Of a DNA stretch of 6,591 nucleotides, positions 1 to 4,398 are shown piece after piece. The position numbers and the translations under genes are program-made. Each line of letters starts with the position of its first letter. Within the stretch, counting starts at the first letter, position 1. This DNA comes from Halovivax sp. (GTDB lineage Archaea > Halobacteriota > Halobacteria > Halobacteriales > Natrialbaceae): NCBI GenBank assembly GCA_007119345.1, contig SKPV01000267.1:1-6591 (forward strand), in the 5' to 3' direction. Under the pieces are notes generated by a model that saw only the letters and a list, made by a program, of their open reading frames with translations, was not told where the DNA came from and ran no database searches.

Positions 1-57
1 ATACCTCGGAACCGTTGCTAACGTCATCTCTGGTACCTCGTCCTCGATACTCCCCAT
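1..57 (-). CDS. N-terminal fragment of an unidentified gene, cut by the window edge
   Basis: Reading leftward from the ATG at 57-55 there are 19 open codons to the window edge, giving MGSIEDEVPEMTLATVPRY. The acidic start is typical of haloarchaeal proteins. A second Met at codon 11 (27-25) could be the true start. On the same strand an AT-rich stretch (CTTATCATAC, about 58-68) lies directly before the first ATG. That is too close to be the TATA box of a leaderless mRNA starting at 57, but it is about 35-40 nt before the second ATG, so a start at Met11 with a short leader is possible. I do not recognise the family, and 19 residues are too few to assign a function. The alternative is that this is chance open sequence; the lower GC than the neighbouring genes leaves real doubt. 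Confidence 0.4.
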   Translation of the reverse strand, partial: MGSIEDEVPEMTLATVPRY

Positions 58-263
58 CGTATGATAAGCGTTGACGCATGCCTCGCTCGGCTACCCGCGC
101 ACTGACGCGGCGTCCCGACCGGAGAGACGGCCCCTCATCGTACCGGACGGACGACGCACTCGGGGCCGGCAAGAGTCACCGGGGCGAGCAGAACGAGGGC
201 GTACGACCACCGGCCTGCCGACCCGTCTGACTCGGTCCCGGAAAGCCGTCCGCCTCCGTTCGT

Positions 264-363
264 CGGTCGCGAGGGATATCGGTCGCGAGAGACACCGGTC
301 ACGAGAGTCACCGATCGCGAGGGAGCGCAATCCGTTCCAAGCGTCTCCGGTCGCGAGGGAAAC
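264..363. repeat. Degenerate 16-bp tandem repeat, five units
   Basis: Four contiguous 16-bp units start at 264, 280, 296 and 312, and a fifth starts at 348 after a 20-bp interruption. The consensus is CGGTCGCGAGRGAYAC. Units differ by one to a few bases; the core GTCGCGAG is intact in units 1, 2 and 5, and one base differs in units 3 and 4. Since 16 is not a multiple of three, the repeat cycles through all frames, which argues against coding. Confidence 0.85.
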
Positions 364-480
364 GGATCCACCCCAGCCAGCACCCGGCCGGACGAATCCC
401 GCGAGTACCGACACGAGCCCCGCACCGCCGCCGAATACCTCTCGGGGCCCGAAACCCGGAGCGACCCGTCCGGCACCGTT

Positions 481-494
481 ATGCCATTTGGCAT
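481..494. promoter_or_regulatory. Perfect palindrome, possible operator
   Basis: ATGCCA and TGGCAT form a perfect 6-bp inverted repeat around a TT centre, and a CACGTG hexamer follows at 502-507. Dyads of this size are typical binding sites for dimeric helix-turn-helix regulators. The site is about 155 bp before the methyltransferase start, which is far for a classical archaeal operator, so the function is an inference. Confidence 0.3.
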
Positions 495-573
495 CGTACA
501 GCACGTGACCTCTTCTCGGAGTTCCCCGCGCCAACGCGGGCGAATCGCGGGGAGGAGAGCGTGTCGCGACCGG

Positions 574-615
574 CGGTATGTGTCACGAACGGCGCGGTAT
601 GTGTCACGAACGGCG
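574..615 (+). repeat. Perfect 21-bp tandem duplication upstream of the methyltransferase
   Basis: Bases 574-594 and 595-615 are identical 21-mers that abut exactly. Each begins CGGTATGTGTCACGAACGG and contains the small dyad GTG-T-CAC. A third, decayed version of the right half (GTGTCGCGACCGGCG) is at 561-575, so the motif occurs three times at 19-21 bp spacing, about two helical turns apart. The second copy ends 32 bp before the methyltransferase ATG, where archaeal promoter elements and regulator sites normally lie. No canonical TATA box is seen, so these copies may mark the control region. Confidence 0.8.
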
Positions 616-647
616 ATCGTACCCGCGCGTGAGCGACGTGAGAGAAC

Positions 648-1457
648 ATGAACGAAACTGAGTACGCTGCCCTAACGGAGAACCAGAAGGAGACGTGGGC
701 GACCGGCGATTTCAACGAGATCGCCCGCCAGAACGTGGTCATCGCGGAGGCGCTCTGCGAGGCGGTCGATCCGCGTCCGGGCCAGCGCGTGCTGGACGTG
801 GCCTGCGGGAGCGGAACGGCGGCGCTGTGCGCGGAGCGACGGTACTGCGAGGTCACGGGCGTCGACTACGTCCCCGGATTGATCGAACGCGCCCGGGCGC
901 GGGCCGCGGCGAATCGCCAGCCCGTGGACTTCCGCGTCGGCGACGCACAGGACCTGCCGTTCCCCGACGACAGCTTCGACGCGGTGCTCTCTGTGTACGG
1001 GGTGCAGTTCGCGCCGGATCAGGAGCGAGCGGCGGCCGAGCTGCTTCGGGTGTGCAAATCCGGCGGGACGATCGGCCTGGCGGGCCCGATACCGGAGGGG
1101 TGGAGCGGCGACTGGTTCGCCACGCACGCCTCGTACGCGCCGCCACCGCCGGGCGTCCGGTCACCCCTCCGCTGGGGAACGGACGAGGGGCTCGAGGCGC
1201 TACTCGGCGCGGACGTTCGGTCCATCGAGAGTACCCGACGAACGGCCCACCAGTACTACCGGTCGATCGAGCACGCCGTGACGGTGTTCAGCACCTACTT
1301 CGGGCCGACGATCCGAGCGCTCGAGGCGCTCGACGGCGCGGACCGAGAGAACTTCCTGGGCGAGCTCGAGGCGGTCATGCGGCGGTACAATCGCGCGACT
1401 GACGGAACCGCGATCGTCGAGAACCGGTACCTCCAGACGGTCGCGATCGACGGGTAA
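648..1457 (+). CDS. Class I SAM-dependent methyltransferase (UbiE/Methyltransf_11 type)
   Basis: A 269-residue cytoplasmic protein with the Rossmann-like fold of small-molecule methyltransferases. Visible motifs are motif I, VLDVACGSGTAAL (residues 48-60), the glycine-rich SAM-binding loop; an acidic residue at the end of strand 2 in VTGVDY (Asp73), expected to hold the ribose hydroxyls; GDAQDLPFPDDSFDAV (98-113), the motif II/IV region typical of UbiE-like enzymes; and a following helix with LLRVCKSGGTIGL, the usual post-IV signature. The C-terminal part (about 150-269) has a Pro-rich stretch followed by helices likely to form the substrate cap. The methyl acceptor cannot be read from the sequence. 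The start at 648 has acidic haloarchaeal character (MNETEY) and leaves a full-length domain. It appears monocistronic: 210 bp separate it from the next gene, and a tandem 21-bp repeat sits just upstream. The family is well supported and the substrate unknown. Confidence 0.93.
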   Translation: MNETEYAALTENQKETWATGDFNEIARQNVVIAEALCEAVDPRPGQRVLDVACGSGTAALCAERRYCEVTGVDYVPGLIERARARAAANRQPVDFRVGDAQDLPFPDDSFDAVLSVYGVQFAPDQERAAAELLRVCKSGGTIGLAGPIPEGWSGDWFATHASYAPPPPGVRSPLRWGTDEGLEALLGADVRSIESTRRTAHQYYRSIEHAVTVFSTYFGPTIRALEALDGADRENFLGELEAVMRRYNRATDGTAIVENRYLQTVAIDG

Positions 1458-1638
1458 ATCGAACCGGCGTGCGGCAACCGGGGCAGCGACCGGTGGGCCG
1501 GAACCACCGCCTTCTCCGTCGGTCGAGACGCGTTCGACTCGTCGGCGTTCGTCGCGGTGGCGACGGTAGAAGTCGCGGAGGGCGCGAGTCGCGATTCGAT
1601 CGATCGAGTTCGACGAGCGTTTCGCCGGGAGGCGTGCC

Positions 1639-1663
1639 CTTTTGCGACGTGCCTCCAGAGGAG
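1639..1663 (+). promoter_or_regulatory. Possible promoter T-tract and Shine-Dalgarno for the desuccinylase-like gene
   Basis: A CCTTTTGCG tract (1639-1647) lies about 25 bp before the ATG at 1668, the distance of an archaeal TATA element for a short-leader transcript. GAGGAG (1658-1663) sits 4 nt before the ATG and could be a ribosome binding site. These support the start at 1668 over the longer in-frame opening at 1557. The T-tract is a weak TATA match. Confidence 0.35.
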
Positions 1664-1667
1664 CCCC

Positions 1668-2825
1668 ATGGACATCGGAACCGCGAGCGCGGAGCCAGGC
1701 GAACGAGCGACCGGGCACCTGGAGGCGACGGCCCTTCCCACGGGGGGCGACGAACGGCTCCCCGTGATCGTCGCCCGCGGCGAGGAGGACGGTCCCACGC
1801 TGTGGGTGACCGGCGGCGTGCACGGGAACGAGCTGACGGGCGTGGCGGCGACCCAGGACGTCCTCGCCGACGGGGTCCCGGAGGGACTCCGCGGGACGGT
1901 GGTCTGCGTGCCGATCTGCAACCCCGCGGGGCTCCGTCGCGTCGAGCGCACCTCCTACTACCACGGCGACGATCCGAACCGCTACTTTCCGGGAAGCGAC
2001 GCGGAGGATGGGGACGACGGGGCCGACGATCGAGTGCAGGAGCTGATCGCCGAACGCCTCTACGACGCGATCGTCGAGTCGGCGGACGCCCACCTCGACC
2101 TCCACACCGCGCAGGTGCGCTCCGTGCCGTTCGTCATCCGGGACCGAGTGCTGTACGATCCGGAGACGGCGGACGAAAACGGCGCCGACGGGACGGACGG
2201 CGACCACGGTGACGGCGAGGAAACCGACGGCGAGGGGACCGACGGCGGCCGAACAGAGGAGGAGGCCCGCGACCTGGCCGACCGACTCGACGCCCTCGCC
2301 GCGGCGACGGACCTCCCGGTGGTCACCGAGTACCCGGCCGAGGAGTACACCGACCGCAATCTCGATCGCTCGGCCGCCGGTGCGGTCTGCAACAAGGCCG
2401 GCATCCCCGCCCTCACGCTGGAGCTGGGGAGCTACGGCGTGGTCGAGGAGGACCACCGAGCCGCGGGCGTCGCGGCCGTCTACCGCGCGATGGTCCACCT
2501 CGGGATGCTCGACGAGGTGCCGGCGGACGTCGCCACCGAGGCGCCACCGCTCGAATCGCCCGTCGACTTCCCCGTGCGACGCTTCCGCGGCCCGAACGCG
2601 CCGCGGGCGGCGATCTGTCGGCACCGACTGGAAGCGGGCGAGACGTTCGAGGCGGGGGAGACGATCGCGGACCTCGTGAGCCCCCACGGCGACGTCCTGG
2701 AGACCGTGGCGGTCGATCACGACGGCTACGTCCTCGGGCGGGCGAACGCGGTGTGCTACGAGAACGACCCGATCACGAGTCTGGCCGTCCGGGACGAGGA
2801 CGACCTCGTGGCCCCCCGCGAGTGA
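1668..2825 (+). CDS. Succinylglutamate desuccinylase/aspartoacylase family metallohydrolase (M14-like)
   Basis: A 385-residue protein of the AstE/AspA branch of the zinc carboxypeptidase fold, whose members hydrolyse amide bonds of N-acylated amino acids. Visible residues are GGVHGNELTG (49-58) with zinc ligands His52 and Glu55; the NPAGLR loop (85-90); DPNRYFPG (102-109), a substrate-carboxylate-binding stretch in this family; HLDLHTA (142-148) with the third ligand His146; and LTLELGSYG (249-257) with likely catalytic Glu252. Residues about 315-385 form the Gly/Glu-rich beta domain of the family (EAGETFEAGETIADLVSPHG). Residues about 168-197 are a nearly pure Asp/Glu/Gly/Thr insertion between core elements, plausibly a salt-adapted surface loop. 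The start at 1668 matches a GAGGAG motif and an acidic N-terminus; an upstream in-frame start at 1557 would add an implausible basic leader. No other arginine- or ectoine-pathway gene is in view, so the exact acyl substrate is open. tRNA-Pro follows 41 bp downstream with its own promoter. Confidence 0.93.
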   Translation: MDIGTASAEPGERATGHLEATALPTGGDERLPVIVARGEEDGPTLWVTGGVHGNELTGVAATQDVLADGVPEGLRGTVVCVPICNPAGLRRVERTSYYHGDDPNRYFPGSDAEDGDDGADDRVQELIAERLYDAIVESADAHLDLHTAQVRSVPFVIRDRVLYDPETADENGADGTDGDHGDGEETDGEGTDGGRTEEEARDLADRLDALAAATDLPVVTEYPAEEYTDRNLDRSAAGAVCNKAGIPALTLELGSYGVVEEDHRAAGVAAVYRAMVHLGMLDEVPADVATEAPPLESPVDFPVRRFRGPNAPRAAICRHRLEAGETFEAGETIADLVSPHGDVLETVAVDHDGYVLGRANAVCYENDPITSLAVRDEDDLVAPRE

Positions 2826-2833
2826 AGCGATAG

Positions 2834-2842
2834 TCTTAAACT
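2834..2842 (+). promoter_or_regulatory. TATA-like box for tRNA-Pro
   Basis: TCTTAAACT lies with its TTAAA core (2836-2840) centred about 29 bp before the first tRNA base, the spacing expected for an archaeal TATA box. It begins 8 bp after the stop codon of the upstream gene, so the tRNA probably has independent transcription. Confidence 0.55.
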
Positions 2843-2866
2843 CGGGACGCACATCGAATCGGGTAC

Positions 2867-2937
2867 GGGACCGTGGGGTAGTGGTATCCTCTGCGGATGG
2901 GGTCCGTAGGACCCGAGTTCGACTCTCGGCGGTCCCA
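2867..2937 (+). tRNA. tRNA-Pro, anticodon GGG
   Basis: A 71-nt cloverleaf including the discriminator A. The acceptor stem GGGACCG pairs perfectly with CGGTCCC. T8 and the D-arm with G18-G19 are present (D-stem 10-13/22-25 includes one G-T and one T-T apposition). The anticodon stem TGCGG/CCGTA closes the loop ATGGGGT, giving anticodon GGG at 2900-2902 and hence proline. The variable loop is four bases, and the T-arm is CCGAG-TTCGACT-CTCGG. There is no intron, and CCA is not encoded because TTT follows the discriminator. The tRNA decodes CCC and, by wobble, CCU. Its T-arm/acceptor 3' end is duplicated downstream, the usual target of tyrosine-recombinase elements. Confidence 0.96.
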
Positions 2938-3072
2938 TTTGCTGTCGCGAACAACTCGTGAGCGACAGCAATGGACGAGGCGAGTGTCGAACATGCGAGT
3001 CGCAGCTCGCGCAACCGAGCGAAGCGAGGTGAGCGAGACCGTCTCGCACCTGTTCGACTCTCGGCGGTCCCA
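2917..3072 (+). repeat. Direct repeat of the tRNA-Pro 3' end, att-like pair
   Basis: The last 21 bases of the tRNA (2917-2937, beginning GTTCGACTCTCGGCGGTCCC) recur without a mismatch at 3052-3072, 135 bp further on. Duplication of a tRNA 3' end including T-loop and acceptor strand is the classic footprint of an element that integrates by tyrosine recombinase and regenerates the tRNA. The enclosed 114 bp hold no recombinase or recognisable gene, so this is at most a scar or a miniature non-autonomous element. Confidence 0.7.
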
Positions 3073-3242
3073 CTTTTCGTGACGAAACGAGCGAGGGAGC
3101 GGAGCGACCGTCGCGAGCGAGGAGCGGAACGTGGGAGCTGGGAGCAGCTCCGCTGGGACCGTGGTCCCATTTGCTGTCGCGAGCAACTCCGCGAGCGGCA
3201 GTACTATGGATTGAGCCGAGAGTCGAGCATGCGAGTCCCAGC
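2931..3242 (+). repeat. Partial third copy of tRNA tail plus its 3' flank
   Basis: Twenty bases spanning the tRNA end and flank (2931-2950, GGTCCCATTTGCTGTCGCGA) recur exactly at 3163-3182. Similarity continues imperfectly through CAACTC..GAGCG.CAG, ATGGA and TCGARCATGCGAGTC.CAGC, so about 2931-3006 resembles 3163-3242 with small indels. The entry spans both arms. This copy differs from the 3052 copy, which shares only tRNA-internal sequence, suggesting at least two duplication events. Confidence 0.7.
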
Positions 3243-3309
3243 GTCCTCGCTCCGCTCGGACGACCCTCCCGGACCGGCCACTTCACCGACGAGTCCGTCG
3301 GAACACGCG
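2938..3309. other. Non-coding region downstream of tRNA-Pro with hairpins
   Basis: This 370-bp stretch has no credible gene. It holds the tRNA-tail copies and perfect inverted repeats: GCTGTCGC/GCGACAGC (2941-2948/2962-2969), GCGAGAC/GTCTCGC (3033-3039/3041-3047), TTTCGT/ACGAAA (3075-3080/3082-3087), GGAGCTG/CAGCTCC (3134-3140/3145-3151) and GGGACC/GGTCCC (3155-3160/3163-3168). The rest is GAGCGA-rich low-complexity sequence common between haloarchaeal genes. TTT right after the tRNA (2938-2940) is the only short terminator-like T-run. Confidence 0.6.
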
Positions 3310-3597
3310 CTATAGGTCCTCGCCGCCGACCCGACACCCGCACGGGCCGTGGATCCGGGCTCCCGGTCCCACCGCCGTCATCTGGAACACCGGCCAGCCA
3401 CACCGCGGGCACCGCTCGTCCCCCGGTAGCGCCTCGTCCGGCACCTCGCGGGTATCGAGCCCGCGGCGTTCGAGCTCCCGTAACACTCGCGGTCGGAGTC
3501 TCGGCCACTCGTCGGGCGCCAGGTCGGTCAACTCGTCAGGCTCGAGGGACGACCACTCCGGTGGGTCGAGATCGGCGTCGACATCGGGTTCGCTCAC
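3310..3597 (-). CDS. Small CPxCG zinc-finger protein, function unknown
   Basis: A 95-residue acidic protein starting with GTG at 3597-3595. A strong Shine-Dalgarno, GGAGGTG (3609-3603), lies 5 nt upstream, which fixes this start. Residues 1-60 are rich in Asp, Glu, Pro and Leu and look partly helical (PRVLRELERRG, 38-46). Residues 63-66 form CPRC within CPRCGWPV, and a second cluster near the C-terminus, HGPCGCRV (83-90), supplies Cys86, Cys88 and possibly His83. Together they could make one zinc-binding knuckle pair, although the second half (CGC) is tighter than the usual CxxC. Small CPxCG proteins are abundant in haloarchaea and mostly uncharacterised; some act in protein-protein or nucleic-acid contacts. 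It stands alone, 3' end facing the tRNA repeats. No clear TATA box is visible upstream. I am confident it is a gene and cannot name its function. Confidence 0.85.
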   Translation of the reverse strand: MSEPDVDADLDPPEWSSLEPDELTDLAPDEWPRLRPRVLRELERRGLDTREVPDEALPGDERCPRCGWPVFQMTAVGPGARIHGPCGCRVGGEDL

Positions 3598-3709
3598 ACG
3601 ACCACCTCCGGCGGCGGGACAGCGGCCACGAAGGACGGGATCCGAATCTCAGAATCCCACAGCAGCAGCTCTCTCGGGGCCGAAACCCCGAATCGATGCG
3701 GGCGGTTTG

Positions 3710-3727
3710 CGAGACTTTTTTGTCTCG
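3710..3727 (+). promoter_or_regulatory. Hairpin with six-T loop, possible promoter or operator
   Basis: CGAGAC and GTCTCG are perfect reverse complements around exactly six Ts (3716-3721). The T-tract lies 24-29 bp before an ATG at 3745, the distance of an archaeal TATA box for a leaderless transcript, so the dyad could be an operator over a promoter. It could equally be a terminator-like structure for rightward transcription. Confidence 0.35.
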
Positions 3728-3744
3728 GTGGACTGTATGCGAAC

Positions 3745-3858
3745 ATGGCTGACGAACCCTCTCGGGTTTGGAAGCCGCGCCTCGGGTGCTGTTTCCACCC
3801 GGGGCATTTCCGCGCATGCCCCCAGCGACGGGTCGGGAGGTCGCGGCTTCCGAAATGA
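3745..3858 (+). CDS. Doubtful 37-residue Cys/His-rich micro-ORF
   Basis: An ATG followed by 37 codons and TGA encodes a peptide starting MADEPSRVWKPRLG, with Cys15, Cys16, His18, His21 and Cys25 clustered in GCCFHPGHFRAC. In favour: the start MADE is common in haloarchaea, a T-rich box sits 24-29 bp upstream as for leaderless mRNAs, about 73 percent of third positions are G or C, and the Cys/His spacing could bind a metal. Against: the peptide is strongly basic (Arg/Lys-rich), unusual for this lineage, and I recognise no family. There is no Shine-Dalgarno. It could well be chance sequence. Confidence 0.22.
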   Translation: MADEPSRVWKPRLGCCFHPGHFRACPQRRVGRSRLPK

Positions 3859-3865
3859 CAGTTGG

Positions 3866-3904
3866 TTCGTAATTACATATATCTACTGGATATTGCTCGT
3901 TTCG
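3866..3904. promoter_or_regulatory. AT-rich island with TATA-like sequences and a small dyad
   Basis: Within GC-rich DNA, 3870-3895 reads TAATTACATATATCTAC followed by TGGATATTG, with an ATATC/GATAT inverted repeat (3879-3883/3889-3893). This is the most AT-rich spot between the two zinc-finger genes. It resembles a TATA region on either strand, but no convincing coding start follows at promoter distance in either direction. It may drive a small RNA or mark the long leader of the leftward gene at 3597. Confidence 0.3.
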
Positions 3905-4093
3905 GGTAACTAAGGCCGAAGTTTTCACGCTCATTGCTCAAAAAGGCGTACACGCTCGTTCGGTTCGGTTTGCCGACTGATATCGGGGGGAGACCGGAGT
4001 TCGACGCGATCGGCCCGCGTCGCTCGGGTCGTGGGTCCATCGAACGCGCAGTCCGACGTCCGGGAAGCGGAGTATTCGAACGAACCCGGTCGA

Positions 4094-4216
4094 TCACCCC
4101 GCCGGCGTCCAGCTGTTATCGCAGTTGGCGCAGTTCAGTTCGACGTCCGGTCCCCTATTGAGGAGGGTGCTGAAGATCTCCTCGCCGCAGTTCGGACAGA
4201 CGGCGCTTTGCATCAT
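4094..4216 (-). CDS. 40-residue zinc-ribbon micro-protein
   Basis: Reading leftward from ATG at 4216-4214, 40 codons end at TGA (4096-4094). The product begins MMQSAVCPNCGEEIFSTLLN and ends with CANCDNSWTPAG. It has two zinc knuckles, CPNCG (Cys7, Cys10) and CANC (Cys29, Cys32), 18 residues apart, the geometry of a rubredoxin-like or zinc-ribbon site binding one Zn2+ through four cysteines. An aromatic (Trp36) follows the second knuckle, as in many ribbons. Alternative start: the second ATG (4213-4211), one residue shorter. The gene is easily missed because of its length. A TATA-like CTATACA lies about 55 nt upstream and a GC-rich hairpin lies in the leader. There is no Shine-Dalgarno. Haloarchaea encode many such zinc-finger micro-proteins, mostly of unknown role; regulation through protein or nucleic-acid binding is plausible but not shown here. 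Confidence 0.78.
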   Translation of the reverse strand: MMQSAVCPNCGEEIFSTLLNRGPDVELNCANCDNSWTPAG

Positions 4217-4228
4217 CGTAAGTCGTAC

Positions 4229-4241
4229 GCCCCGACGGGGC
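4229..4241 (-). promoter_or_regulatory. GC hairpin in the leader of the micro-protein gene
   Basis: GCCCC and GGGGC, with a further G-C pair inside, form a perfect inverted repeat around a single A. It ends 12 nt before the ATG at 4216. If transcription starts near 4246, as the upstream TATA-like box predicts, it would fold in the mRNA leader and could affect ribosome entry; as DNA it could be an operator. Confidence 0.35.
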
Positions 4242-4267
4242 AAGGTTTGGCGCTCCAAACGTGTGGG

Positions 4268-4277
4268 GTGTATAGTA
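4268..4277 (-). promoter_or_regulatory. TATA-like box for the 40-residue zinc-ribbon gene
   Basis: On the minus strand GTACTATACACC contains CTATACA, about 55 nt upstream of the ATG at 4216. It predicts a leader of about 30 nt that includes the hairpin at 4229-4241. Confidence 0.35.
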
Positions 4278-4340
4278 CCGGGTAACAGCAGAGAGAACCG
4301 TTTGCAGCGCGTTCGACGTGAGTATTCGACGGCCGAGAGA

Positions 4341-4398
4341 CGAACCGAGAGTTGACGAACCGAGAGTTGACGAACCGAGAGTTGACGAACCGAGAGTT
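4341..4398. repeat. 15-bp tandem repeat, 3.9 units
   Basis: Three identical 15-bp units, CGAACCGAGAGTTGA, start at 4341, 4356 and 4371, and a fourth starting at 4386 matches for 13 bases before diverging. Absence of any mismatch among the full units points to recent slippage expansion. It lies about 180 bp before the dehydrogenase start. Confidence 0.92.

Larger units (their letters stand above)
58..647. other. Gene-free spacer with repeats
   Basis: About 590 bp lie between the leftward edge fragment and the methyltransferase. Open frames on both strands here are Arg/Pro/Ser-rich, change phase across the 16-bp repeat, and have no recognisable domain or start context, so I treat them as chance frames in GC-rich DNA. 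The spacer contains a 16-bp tandem repeat (264-363), a perfect palindrome (481-494) and a tandem 21-bp duplication (574-615). I found no RNA gene or clear TATA box for the rightward gene. Confidence 0.6.
3598..4093. other. Spacer with stem-loops and AT-rich island
   Basis: About 500 bp lie between the two leftward zinc-finger genes. Visible items are an inverted repeat CGGGG/CCCCG (3675-3679/3686-3690), a T6-loop hairpin (3710-3727), a doubtful 37-codon ORF (3745-3858), an AT-rich promoter-like island (3866-3904) and, on the minus strand, a T5 run (3944-3940) that could end the transcript of the 40-residue protein gene. The other open frames (for example 74 residues on the minus strand ending at 3873) show no domain or start signal. 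Confidence 0.5.

Noticed and set aside
71..534. Overlapping open frames of 120-147 codons on both strands in the left spacer
   Set aside because: They run through a 16-bp repeat that shifts phase, are Arg/Pro-rich and lack start signals or domains.
1200..3170. 656-codon open frame on the minus strand across the methyltransferase end, the metallohydrolase and the tRNA
   Set aside because: It is antisense to two well-supported genes and a tRNA, Arg/Val/His-rich with no domain, and is the usual mirror frame of GC-rich codon bias.
2836..3186. Minus-strand frame containing KWDRRESN-type peptides twice
   Set aside because: These peptides are reverse translations of the tRNA 3' end and its duplicate. 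Such frames opposite tRNAs are a known source of spurious annotations.
3934..4161. 75-codon plus-strand frame starting with TTG
   Set aside because: Composition is Arg/Ser/Pro-rich, there is no initiation signal, and its 3' part is antisense to the zinc-ribbon micro-protein.
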